A model generated the notes under the pieces. It was not told the origin of the DNA. It was given only the letters and a program-made list of their open reading frames with translations, and searched no databases. A stretch of DNA of 34,429 nucleotides from an uncultured Campylobacter sp. (GTDB taxonomy: Bacteria > Campylobacterota > Campylobacteria > Campylobacterales > Campylobacteraceae), in the NCBI RefSeq assembly GCF_938045465.1, contig NZ_CALIBF010000077.1:1-34429 (forward strand), given 5' to 3'. Made by a program: the position numbers and the translations under genes. Within the stretch, counting starts at the first letter, position 1; each line of letters begins with the position of its first letter. Of the stretch, positions 26,458 to 33,993 are shown piece by piece.

Positions 26458-27894
26458 TTGAAAATAGCGTTTTTTGACTCGGGTATCGGCGGGCTAAGCG
26501 TGCTAGCTGAGGCTCTGCGGCGGTTTAGCGGGGCGGAGTTTTTGTATTTTGCCGACGAGGATCACGTCCCCTACGGCACGAAAAGTAGGACCGAAATCGT
26601 GCGGTTAAGCCTTGATGCGGTGGGGTTTTTGGTCTCGCGCGGCGCGAACGGGGTCGTCGTTGCTTGCAATACCGCCACGAGCGCGGCTATCTCGGAGCTT
26701 CGCGGCGCATTTAGCGTGTCCGTCATCGGCATGGAGCCCGCCGTCAAGCTCGCCGCGGACAGCTTCGGCGCGCGTCCGACGCTGCTCATCGCCACTCCGC
26801 TAACGATCGCGGGCGAGAAGCTCGCGCGCCTCGTGGGGCGGCTAGAGTGCGAGACGTGGAGCCTGGCGTTACCGCGTCTCGTGGAGTTTGCGCAGGATTT
26901 GGAGTTTGACTCGCCTGCGGTTCGGGCGTATCTGCAGGGGGAACTGGGCAAATTTGAGCTCGCGCGCCTTGGCTCGCTGGTGCTTGGTTGCACGCATTTT
27001 AACTATTTTAAGGACGTTTTGCGCGAAATTTTGCCGCCTCACGTGCGTATCATCGACGGTATCGACGGCACGCTAAACCGCCTTGCAAGCGAGCTGGGCG
27101 GAGGGCTAAAGCTTGCTAGCATCGAGGATTTGCCCTCGCGTGCAGCTAAATTTAACGCGGGCGGCGGCGCAAAATTTGATACGAATTCGTCGGCGCAAGC
27201 CGGCAAATTTGACGCAGAAGGACGAGACGCGGGCGGCGGACAGAGCGTAAGGAGCAAAAACGGCGACATCGGGCAGAGCGTAAGTGACGGTAGCTGTGGC
27301 GGCGAGTATGACGCAAGGGGGCGCAGTGAGGGCAACACAGAAAGTTGCGGCGAGAGCAAGCCCGATATGATAGAGCAAGGTATGAGCAGACTTCGTGCAG
27401 TGTCGTGCGGCACCATAAAAAACGGCGTAGTGAGGTATGATGAGTGCGATGAGTTTTCTAACGCGGATGAGCTCGGCTGCGGCATGGATACTTCGCGCGA
27501 CATAAAATCGCAGGTTTGTGCGGATAAATTTGACGCGGGCGGCGATATAAAATTTAACGCAAATTCGCAAACGGGCGAGCTGGACGCAATCCGCGAACGC
27601 GACGGTAAACTGGCGGTCAATGCCCGCGGCGTAGAGCAGTGCGACGAAGACAAATGCCGCATGTCGCCACGCGCCGTAGATGCGAATTCACAGCTCAAGC
27701 TTTATTCTCGAGGCGGCGCGGATTTGTCCTTAGAATTTGAGCCGCGAAGCGAAGAGGCGGGTATTTCGCGAGTGAATTATCCAAACGGCAACAGCGTGGA
27801 GTATTTTTACTCGGGCAGGGCGCTAGATGCGGCGCAGTTACGCAAGGTGGAGATATTTTTAAAACGGCTCGATGCGATGCGAGGGATCGGCTAG
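26458..27894 (+). CDS. murI: Glutamate racemase with an insert of about 220 residues
   Basis: Glutamate racemase makes D-glutamate for peptidoglycan. Conserved parts: KIAFFDSGIGGLSVL, DEDHVPYGTKS, VVVACNTATSAA with Cys70 and LVLGCTHFNYF with Cys178, the two catalytic cysteines. Family members are about 250-270 residues; this one is about 478. The excess starts after GIDGTLNRLASEL (about nt 27100) and ends before NSVEYFYSGRALDAAQLRKVE (about nt 27785), where the normal C-terminal helix resumes. It is a Gly/Asp/Ser/Ala-rich low-complexity segment with recurring units (KFNAGGGAKFDTN, GKFDAEGRDAGGG, DKFDAGGDIKFNANS) whose KF codons are AAATTT. I preferred the TTG at 26458, 7 nt from GGA, over TTG 26446. 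The long frame implies the insert is tolerated. Confidence 0.93.
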   Translation: MKIAFFDSGIGGLSVLAEALRRFSGAEFLYFADEDHVPYGTKSRTEIVRLSLDAVGFLVSRGANGVVVACNTATSAAISELRGAFSVSVIGMEPAVKLAADSFGARPTLLIATPLTIAGEKLARLVGRLECETWSLALPRLVEFAQDLEFDSPAVRAYLQGELGKFELARLGSLVLGCTHFNYFKDVLREILPPHVRIIDGIDGTLNRLASELGGGLKLASIEDLPSRAAKFNAGGGAKFDTNSSAQAGKFDAEGRDAGGGQSVRSKNGDIGQSVSDGSCGGEYDARGRSEGNTESCGESKPDMIEQGMSRLRAVSCGTIKNGVVRYDECDEFSNADELGCGMDTSRDIKSQVCADKFDAGGDIKFNANSQTGELDAIRERDGKLAVNARGVEQCDEDKCRMSPRAVDANSQLKLYSRGGADLSLEFEPRSEEAGISRVNYPNGNSVEYFYSGRALDAAQLRKVEIFLKRLDAMRGIG

Positions 27895-28775
27895 GCTACG
27901 CGTCCGTGAGCCGCAGCGTGGGTTAAAATTTTATCGCATCGCGGATCGCACCACGCAAATTAAAATTCTAGCGCATCGCAGATCGTGCTGTGAAAGTTAA
28001 AATTTTGATGCGCTATAAATCGCAGCGCAAATTAAAATTTTGGCGCGTCGTAATGCAGACTAAAATTTTGGCGGGCTAAATTCGTCGTTTCGTAAATCGC
28101 GCCGCATAGACTAAAATTTTGGCGCGCTAAAATTTAACTCGGCGATTTAGAAGCAGCTTCGCAACAGCATGTGAGCAATGGCACCTAGCCGTCGCCCGGC
28201 GCGCGAAAGTTAAAATTTTACGGGGCAAATGCTGCCTTCCGCTGTCCGGCACATAAATTTAAAATTTAACGCACAACGCCGCCGTACGACTTGAAACAAT
28301 ATAGCGCGAGAAAGACGCCGTCGCTTCTTTAAATTTAATAGCGTAAGTCAAGATTGCTGTATGCAAGGAATTTCTCGCGCCGCACGAATTATCGCAGTAA
28401 ATTTGAAATTTTAAATTTATACTAGGGTGCGGATAAAGCGCGCGAAGTTAAATTTAGCGCGCCGCGCAAACCGCCGCTGAGTGAAATTTAGACTAGCCAC
28501 GCGGCGTAAATTTTAAAATGATTAAATTTTAGGCGCCGCGAAGCCCGTAAGTCTTTTCTGTGATAGCCAAGCCCGCAGGCTTTAAATTTGAAATTCCAAA
28601 ATCCGTAAGGCAAGATTTTGTGCCGTATCATTTCGCAGGCGAGATTTATACCGTAAAATTCGGCGCTGAGTAGGGCAAATTTACTCTGCACCGAAAGTGC
28701 GGAGTAGATTTAGAATGTATTTAAATGTATTAGAGTGCAAAAAAGGCGGGTTTAATATAGGATAACATTAAAATT
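27895..28775. other. Long intergenic repeat-rich region
   Basis: About 880 bases without a credible gene. The left part (27921-28140) is a degenerate tandem repeat, listed separately; the right part has AATTTTAAAATT-like palindromes and AAATTT motifs. A minus-strand open frame at 28488-28691 lacks a domain or ribosome site and is discounted. Confidence 0.6.
27921..28140. repeat. Degenerate tandem repeat with core TTAAAATTTTgGCGC
   Basis: Copies of TTAAAATT or its near-match begin at about 27923, 27960, 27997, 28032, 28061 and 28112, most 28-37 nt apart (one gap of about 50). Flanking parts share GCG-C-TCGCAGATCG / GCGCGTCG-like sequence. Copies differ, so this is an old array rather than a CRISPR or a perfect satellite. 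Confidence 0.6.
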
Positions 28776-29173
28776 CTATTTCCGTCCTCTTGTCATCTGT
28801 CTTAGTCCTTCCTTGTCATCATACATTTCTCGCGCTTTCTTTGCATTTTCACAATTCTTGTGCATTTTGCTTCCTTCCTCTATCTTATCCCAATCGCAAT
28901 TCTTTTCTACCTCTTTAGCTTCCTCTATATGCTTTTCATAGTATTCTACCGTCATAACTTTTATATCATTAACTGATTCTTTGGCGTTTACGCAATTCTT
29001 ATAGGAATTGCTTCCGTCTTTAAGAGTATTAAAATCACACTTCACTAAAACCTCTTTGGCTTCGTCCAGATGTGCGTCGTAATACTCCTTGGTCTTTACC
29101 TCGGTATCGTCACCGCAACCTACCAATAAAGCAGCCAACACCCCCCCCAGAGGAACATTTTAGGATTTTTCAT
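28776..29173 (-). CDS. EexN-like lipoprotein, out of frame at a G8 tract (phase-variable)
   Basis: From the ATG at 29173 (AAGGAGAATGAA upstream) the frame reads MKNPKMFLWGG then meets a run of eight G (29141-29148) and goes out of frame. With nine G (or six) it continues VLAALLVGC-GDD, a complete lipoprotein signal with lipobox L-V-G-C and Cys20, and stays open to the stop at 28776. The mature part has two tandem units: EYYDAHLDEAKEVLVKCDF...YKNCVNAKES and EYYEKHIEEAKEVEKNCDW...HKNCENAKKA. This Y-Y-x-x-H-x-x-E-A-K-E-V...C...N-C-x-N-A pattern resembles EexN entry-exclusion lipoproteins, which block entry of conjugative plasmids. As sequenced, the gene is OFF. A GTG at 29139-29141 could start a short signal-less form, but no ribosome site is visible there. 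Confidence 0.8.
29141..29148 (-). repeat. G8 tract within the EexN-like signal peptide
   Basis: Eight G on the minus strand at codons 9-11 of the lipoprotein gene. One G more or two fewer restores the frame. Confidence 0.85.
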
Positions 29174-29387
29174 TTCATTCTCCTTGTTTGAAATTTATCG
29201 GTATTTTACTACCCGTTTACTTTAAAAATTTTAAATTGCAGGCGCACGCGCCGTTTTAACGCGGCTAGTTAAAATTCAGCTTTTAAAATTTGCTCGCACT
29301 TTTTGAAATTTTGTTTTAAAATTTTACTAGCGCGACGGAATTTTGCAGAGCGGAATTCTGCGGGATAAAGCAAAATTCCGCCAGACA

Positions 29388-29411
29388 GAATTCCGCATCG
29401 CTGCGGAATTC
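29388..29411. terminator. Hairpin downstream of the antiporter gene
   Basis: GAATTCCGCA-TCGC-TGCGGAATTC is a perfect 10-bp stem with a 4-nt loop, about 35 nt after the antiporter stop; a second palindrome GCAAATTTTAAATTTGC lies between. No clear U-run follows, so a rho-independent terminator is only probable. Part of the same arm recurs nearby at about 29350. Confidence 0.45.
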
Positions 29412-29444
29412 AAAATTTAAAAGCAAATTTAAAATTTGCGGGAG

Positions 29445-31139
29445 CTACTCCTCTATCTTTTTACCTGCGAACCGCACGAGAGCCCACGTAACGGCAAATC
29501 CCATCGGTAGCGCGATCCAGACGCTAAGTCCTAGCGCTACGGGCAGATAGCCCGCCACCACGGCGACCGCGCCGACGGATAGAGCGTAAGGCATCTGCGT
29601 CTTTACGTGCTCGATATGATCGCAGCCCGCGCCCATCGACGAAAGGATCGTGGTGTCCGAAATCGGCGAGCAATGATCGCCGAAAATCGCACCCGTAAGT
29701 ACGCCTGAGATATTTACGATCATATAGGCGTGAAGCGCATCGCCCGAAAGCCCGTAGTGAAGTCCCACGGCGTTTGCCAAAGGTATGGCAAGCGGCATTA
29801 GAATTCCCATCGTGCCGTAGCTGGTGCCCGTCGAAAAGCTAATGAACGAGCCCAGCACGAAAATCGCTACCGGCAGTAAAAATTTCGGCGTGTTTTGGCT
29901 TAGCATATCGACTAGATAGCGCGACGTGCCGAGCTCTTTGATGACAGAGCTGAGCGACCAGGCAAGCAGCAAGATCACGATCGTAACGATCATCGTCTTC
30001 CACCCCTTGATCCACGTAGAGATCGCCTCTCTGACGTTAAAAATTTTGCGGTAAACGCTCATAAATATAGACACGACCGTAGCAAGAAGCGCCGCTTGAA
30101 AGAGCGCGACCGATGAGTTTGCGTTGCCGAACGTCGCCTGAAGCGTCGCAAAGCTTAGCGGAGCGGCTTTTGCGGCTGCGAGGGCATCGCCTTGCAGCTT
30201 GCTTAGCCCGCTAAAATAAAAGCTCGCAAATGCGCCGCAGATTAGCACTATAAGCGGGATAACGGCGTTTGAAGCTTGCGGCTTGATCCCCTCTTTGGGC
30301 TCTAGCGTTTTATCTTCTAGCTCGGCGATGTTAGAATTTTTAGAATGAATTTCGCCGCTCGCCGCTCGCCTTTCGGCAGAGAGCATCGGCCCGAAATCCC
30401 TGCGCATGAACGCCACGTAAACTACGAAAGCAAGCATAAAAAGATTGTAGAAGCGATACGGCATGGTTTGCACGAAGATCGAGAAAGCGTTTACGTTTTG
30501 CACGCCGATCTGATCATATCCCGCTCTTATCAGAGAGACTTCGAGCCCTACCCAGGTAGAAATTAGCGCGATACCCGCAATCGGCGCGGCGGTAGCGTCG
30601 ATGATGAAAGCGAGCTTTTCGCGGCTGACTCTAAATTTATCGGTGATCGGCCTCATGACGGGACCTACGATCAGGGCGTTTGCGTAATCGTCGAAAAATA
30701 CGAAAAGACCCATAACCCATGTTGAAATTTGCGCCGAGATACCCGTTTTAGCGCGCTTGCTAATCCAAAGCGCCACTGCTTTCGTGCCGCCCGTCCTGCT
30801 AATCAGCGCAACCACGCCGCCGATACAAAGCACCTGCAAAAGCACGCCCGCGTTGCCTTTGCTAGCCATCGAGCCCACCACGCGCGCGACCAGATCCGTA
30901 AAGCTGCCCACAAGCGCGGAGATCGGATTGTCGTTAACGACTGCTAACATATAGGTGCCGCTAAAAACGCCGATGAAAAGCGATAAAATCACCTCTTTGG
31001 TGATAAAGGCAAGCGCGATCGCCACGATGGGCGGTACTAGCGTCCAGATGCCGAAAAGCTCGGCATTATGCTGCCTGGTCGCATCATCCACCGCAAATGC
31101 GGCAACCGATAAAAACATTAGTAATAGAATTTTTTTCAT
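29445..31139 (-). CDS. NhaC-type Na+/H+ antiporter family protein
   Basis: 564 residues, about 12-13 hydrophobic helices. An N-terminal signal-like helix (KKILLLMFLSVAAFA) is followed by the family core: VPPIVAIALAFITKEVILSLFIGVFSG, and the hallmark VFFDDYANALIVGPVMRPITDKFRVSREKLAFIIDATAAP. Near the end is SFSTGTSYGTMGILMPLAIPLA and IFGDHCSPISDTTILSS. The family (PF03553) covers Na+/H+ antiporters and related amino-acid or organic-acid exchangers, so the substrate is not certain. A hydrophilic loop (about residues 250-285, RRAASGEIHSKNSNIAELEDK) may be an extra. AAGGCGAG lies before the ATG. It is followed by a hairpin. Confidence 0.9.
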   Translation of the reverse strand: MKKILLLMFLSVAAFAVDDATRQHNAELFGIWTLVPPIVAIALAFITKEVILSLFIGVFSGTYMLAVVNDNPISALVGSFTDLVARVVGSMASKGNAGVLLQVLCIGGVVALISRTGGTKAVALWISKRAKTGISAQISTWVMGLFVFFDDYANALIVGPVMRPITDKFRVSREKLAFIIDATAAPIAGIALISTWVGLEVSLIRAGYDQIGVQNVNAFSIFVQTMPYRFYNLFMLAFVVYVAFMRRDFGPMLSAERRAASGEIHSKNSNIAELEDKTLEPKEGIKPQASNAVIPLIVLICGAFASFYFSGLSKLQGDALAAAKAAPLSFATLQATFGNANSSVALFQAALLATVVSIFMSVYRKIFNVREAISTWIKGWKTMIVTIVILLLAWSLSSVIKELGTSRYLVDMLSQNTPKFLLPVAIFVLGSFISFSTGTSYGTMGILMPLAIPLANAVGLHYGLSGDALHAYMIVNISGVLTGAIFGDHCSPISDTTILSSMGAGCDHIEHVKTQMPYALSVGAVAVVAGYLPVALGLSVWIALPMGFAVTWALVRFAGKKIEE

Positions 31140-31155
31140 TTTCTCGCCTTAAAAT

Positions 31156-31902
31156 TTAATGCTTTTCGATAAAAAGCCCAGCCCAGCTCTGCTGCGTCGC
31201 CATCGCCTCTACGACGTTGATATTTACTCGGTGCGGCATCGCTAGGCAGCTTAGCACGATCTGCGCGATGTCCTCTGGCAGGATCGCATCGACTCCCTCA
31301 TACACGGCCGCAGCGCGCGCTACGTCGCCTTTAAAGCGCACTTCGCTAAACTCACTCTTACAGATTCCCGGCGCGATCTCCGTCACGCGGATACCAGTGC
31401 CGCGCAGGTCGTTGCGGATATTGCGGCTAAACTGCTTGATAAACGCCTTGCTCGCGCCGTAAACGTGGCTACCAGCATAGGGCCACGCGCCCGCAGTCGA
31501 GCCGAGATTGAAGATATAGCCGCTTTTGCGCGCGATCATCAGCGGCAGCACCGCCTTGGTCGAATACAGCACGCCTTTGATATTCGTATCGACCATCGTC
31601 TCCAAATCCTCTACGGGCGTCTGCGCGATCCCCTCAAGCCCGAGCGCGAGCCCCGCGTTATTTACGAGCACCTCGACGTCTTTGAAATTTTCAGGCAGCG
31701 CACTCACGGCGTCAAACACCGCAGCTTTATCGCGAATATCCGCGGCGATAATGTGCGTATTGCCTAGTTCACTCGCTAGCTTTTGCAGCCGCTCCTTGCG
31801 CCGCCCGAGTGCTATGATCTTATAGCCCTGCGCGCTAAGCGCCCTAGAAATCGCCTCGCCAAAGCCGCTCGTAGCGCCCGTAATGAATGCCGTGTTTTTC
31901 AT
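31156..31902 (-). CDS. Short-chain dehydrogenase/reductase, YdfG-like
   Basis: 248 residues of the classical SDR family: cofactor motif TGATSGFGEAISR, ALGRRKERL suggesting NADP, VLVNNAGLALG, NLGSTAGAWPYAGSHVYGASKAF with catalytic Ser, Tyr-x3-Lys, and EIAPGICKSEFSEVRF. It resembles YdfG-type 3-hydroxy acid dehydrogenases, though substrate prediction within this family is weak. The ATG at 31902 has AAAGGGGATC just upstream; the open frame extends a further 56 codons but that extension is not conserved-looking. It lies 16 nt before the antiporter start, so the two genes are probably one transcript. Confidence 0.92.
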   Translation of the reverse strand: MKNTAFITGATSGFGEAISRALSAQGYKIIALGRRKERLQKLASELGNTHIIAADIRDKAAVFDAVSALPENFKDVEVLVNNAGLALGLEGIAQTPVEDLETMVDTNIKGVLYSTKAVLPLMIARKSGYIFNLGSTAGAWPYAGSHVYGASKAFIKQFSRNIRNDLRGTGIRVTEIAPGICKSEFSEVRFKGDVARAAAVYEGVDAILPEDIAQIVLSCLAMPHRVNINVVEAMATQQSWAGLFIEKH

Positions 31903-32116
31903 ATGATCCCCTTTGCGTAAAATTTTAAATTTAGCGCAATGATAACGCAAAACGGATTTAGAATTTATGAATTTTATCTTGCGGCGCAGGCGCGGATGAA
32001 ATAATACGAAGACATTGGGCGTACTTCTAGCGCGCACGAGCTCGCGATCGGCAACGGATTCGGCGAACACACGGGCTAAATTTAAAATTTTGCGTCGTTT
32101 GTTTGTCGCGGTTTGC

Positions 32117-32122
32117 TATAAT
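32117..32122 (+). promoter_or_regulatory. -10 box of the membrane protein gene
   Basis: TATAAT 24 nt upstream of the ATG at 32147. Confidence 0.5.
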
Positions 32123-32146
32123 TACCTAAATTTAGGAAAAAGGCAA

Positions 32147-32842
32147 ATGAGCAAATTTATACGATTTATCCTTGTTGGTATCTGTGTTTGCGCCACTTAT
32201 ACGGGTCTTAAATATGCTTTTATACTCTTTATCACGTGGCTCATGTTTAGTGGGATATATTTTGATGGACCGGGTACGCTGCTCGCCATACCGCTCACGT
32301 TTTTAAGCTCATCGGTTATATTTGATTATTATTGTATTGCGCTGGGCTCTCATCTGCTTTTTTTATCGCTGCTTAAAGGGCGCGACGTGAAAACGCGGTG
32401 GATTTTACCTTTATTTTTTCTCATAACGCTCGCGTTTTGTAGCTTTTGCGTCTTAATCGGGCACGAAGATTATCAGCGCATAAACGCGCTTTTTGCACTC
32501 TTGCTTATCTCTCCTTTTACGCTCATCGCATACGCCATCGTTACGACCGTAATCCTTGCCAAAAATAAAATTTCGGATTATTATCCGATCTTAGTCGCGA
32601 TAATTTTTGTGCCCATTCATGCCGCCAGCATAGGGATATGGGGATTAGAACGGATATATTTTGGAGTATTTCTAAACGCGACAATACTGGGGATTTTTTA
32701 TTTCACGGCGAAAATCGGGCGCGTAAATTTGATCGCACACAGACCTACACCCGACAAAATGCAAAATTCTAAAGACCACGTTATCAAAACAATACAAAGC
32801 AGCGCGACATTTTTAAACGACGATATTTTAAAGAAGCGCTAA
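32147..32842 (+). CDS. Polytopic membrane protein of unknown function
   Basis: 231 residues, mostly hydrophobic. About six membrane segments are visible: FIRFILVGICVCATY, LFITWLMFSGIYF, LLAIPLTFLSSSVIF, WILPLFFLITLAFCSFCVLIG, LFALLLISPFTLIAYAIVTTVIL and YPILVAIIFVPIHAASIGIWG, then a further helix (VFLNATILGIFYFTA) and a polar C-terminal tail. I do not recognise the family. The ATG at 32147 has AAAAAGGC upstream and a TATAAT box at 32117-32122, which favours it over an in-frame upstream ATG at 32015. Codon use is more AT-rich than in the genes around it. It stands alone. Confidence 0.8.
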   Translation: MSKFIRFILVGICVCATYTGLKYAFILFITWLMFSGIYFDGPGTLLAIPLTFLSSSVIFDYYCIALGSHLLFLSLLKGRDVKTRWILPLFFLITLAFCSFCVLIGHEDYQRINALFALLLISPFTLIAYAIVTTVILAKNKISDYYPILVAIIFVPIHAASIGIWGLERIYFGVFLNATILGIFYFTAKIGRVNLIAHRPTPDKMQNSKDHVIKTIQSSATFLNDDILKKR

Positions 32843-33440
32843 ATTTTATCCTTTTTAGGAATTCTAAATAACGCTTTCGTCGCGCGCTACAAACTTATAT
32901 GCTTCCCGACAAATCTGAGCTTTACCAACAAAACCTTCAAAAAACTGCGCCGTTTTGCCTCTTGACACATTGACGTCGCTATTTGATCAAATTTATATCC
33001 AGCGTGATCTTATCGTTTTTGATCACGTCGATGCCCTTGTTTAGCACGTTTTGCGCGATCTATTCATCTTCTGCTAGCGAGTGCATCGCGAAGATGCCAC
33101 ACTGAAATTTATTCAGATGAGTATCCTTTTGAGGGCCTACGCCCAGAATATCCTTCATACTCGCGCTCCACGCCGCTACGATGTTAATATTTAGTTTCAA
33201 TAGCGACTAGCTCCAATAAAATTTCATCTGTCACGCACAAGGTCTTTTGCGTTTTTCGATTTAGAATTTAGGTTGTGAGAATTCCATTCGTCGTTTATGG
33301 ATACTCAGAATAAATATTGTGACTATATTATACGTGTAGAACGAGATAAAATTTACAGCCCTCAGGCGCAGCAAAATCAGCACGCGTCGTTATACAAGCG
33401 ATAAAATAAAGCGCGCTAGAATCGGCTCCCACTTGAAATT
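32843..33440. other. Intergenic stretch with a pseudogene remnant
   Basis: About 600 bases. It contains one recognisable decayed coding remnant at 32979-33200 (listed separately). The rest has no gene, tRNA or clear repeat; it is less rich in AAATTTT motifs than other gaps in this window. Confidence 0.5.
32979..33200 (-). pseudogene. Decayed small gene with an internal TAG stop
   Basis: The minus strand reads KLNINIVAAWSASMKDILGV, then GPQKDTHLNKFQCGIFAMHSLAEDE, an in-frame TAG at 33060-33062, then IAQNVLNKGIDVIKNDKITL and a stop at 32979-32981. The residue mix and regular helix pattern on both sides of the TAG look like real protein rather than chance. A TTG at 33198-33200 with GGAG about 10 nt upstream could be the start. 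I do not recognise the family. A single base change would restore about 73 residues. Confidence 0.5.
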
Positions 33441-33983
33441 TTATTTAAAAAGTAAATCAGATTTTAGCTTGGAATAAACCTGCTCGCCTTTTAGCTCGCG
33501 GACGATTTGCAGCGCAAATTCCATCGCAGTAGCGGGGCCTTTCGAAGTCATTATATTTTGATCTTTTACGACATTCGCCGAATTCGTATAGCCTGGGTGA
33601 GCGATCTGATTTTCAAAACCTGGATAACAAGTGTAAGAGCTTTTTAGCACACCCGCGGTAGCTAGTGCCCATGGAGCGGCACATATTGCGCCGATTTTTG
33701 CGTTATTTGTATCGAAATCGCGCAGTACTTGCCCCAGCCTCTCGCTCTTTGCCAAATTTTCGGCTCCGGGCAAGCCGCCAGGCAAAACGATCATATCAAA
33801 TTCCGAAACTTTTATATCGTCTAAAATTTCATCGGCGATCATCTCTACGCCGTGCGCACCGCGAACGCATTTTTTCTCTAACCCCACGGCTAGAGCATCA
33901 ATATCTGCGCGTCTTAAAATATCGATGAGGCTTATCGCCTCAAGCTCCTCAAATCCGTTAGCTAAAACTACTGCCACTTTCAT
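33441..33983 (-). CDS. DJ-1/PfpI family protein
   Basis: 180 residues, normal for the DJ-1/YajL group. Motifs: KVAVVLANGFEELEAI with the conserved glutamate, MIVLPGGLPGAENLA, and the nucleophile elbow AKIGAICAAPWALA with Cys101, followed by the TSKGPATAMEFAL segment. Members act as chaperones, oxidative-stress responders or glyoxalase III-like enzymes and their exact role varies. Start ATG 33983 has AAGGGGTATGCT upstream; the gene follows the cytochrome c gene by 10 nt, so they are probably co-transcribed. Confidence 0.93.
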   Translation of the reverse strand: MKVAVVLANGFEELEAISLIDILRRADIDALAVGLEKKCVRGAHGVEMIADEILDDIKVSEFDMIVLPGGLPGAENLAKSERLGQVLRDFDTNNAKIGAICAAPWALATAGVLKSSYTCYPGFENQIAHPGYTNSANVVKDQNIMTSKGPATAMEFALQIVRELKGEQVYSKLKSDLLFK

Positions 33984-33993
33984 AGCATACCCC

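Noticed and set aside
27921..28140. CRISPR-like spacing of repeats
   Set aside because: Copies are degenerate, spacing is irregular and no cas genes are near.
28488..28691. Open frame of 67 codons on the minus strand
   Set aside because: Repeat-rich, no ribosome site or recognisable domain.
31903..32070. N-terminal extension of the SDR protein
   Set aside because: The ATG at 31902 has a strong ribosome site and begins right at the conserved SDR fold.
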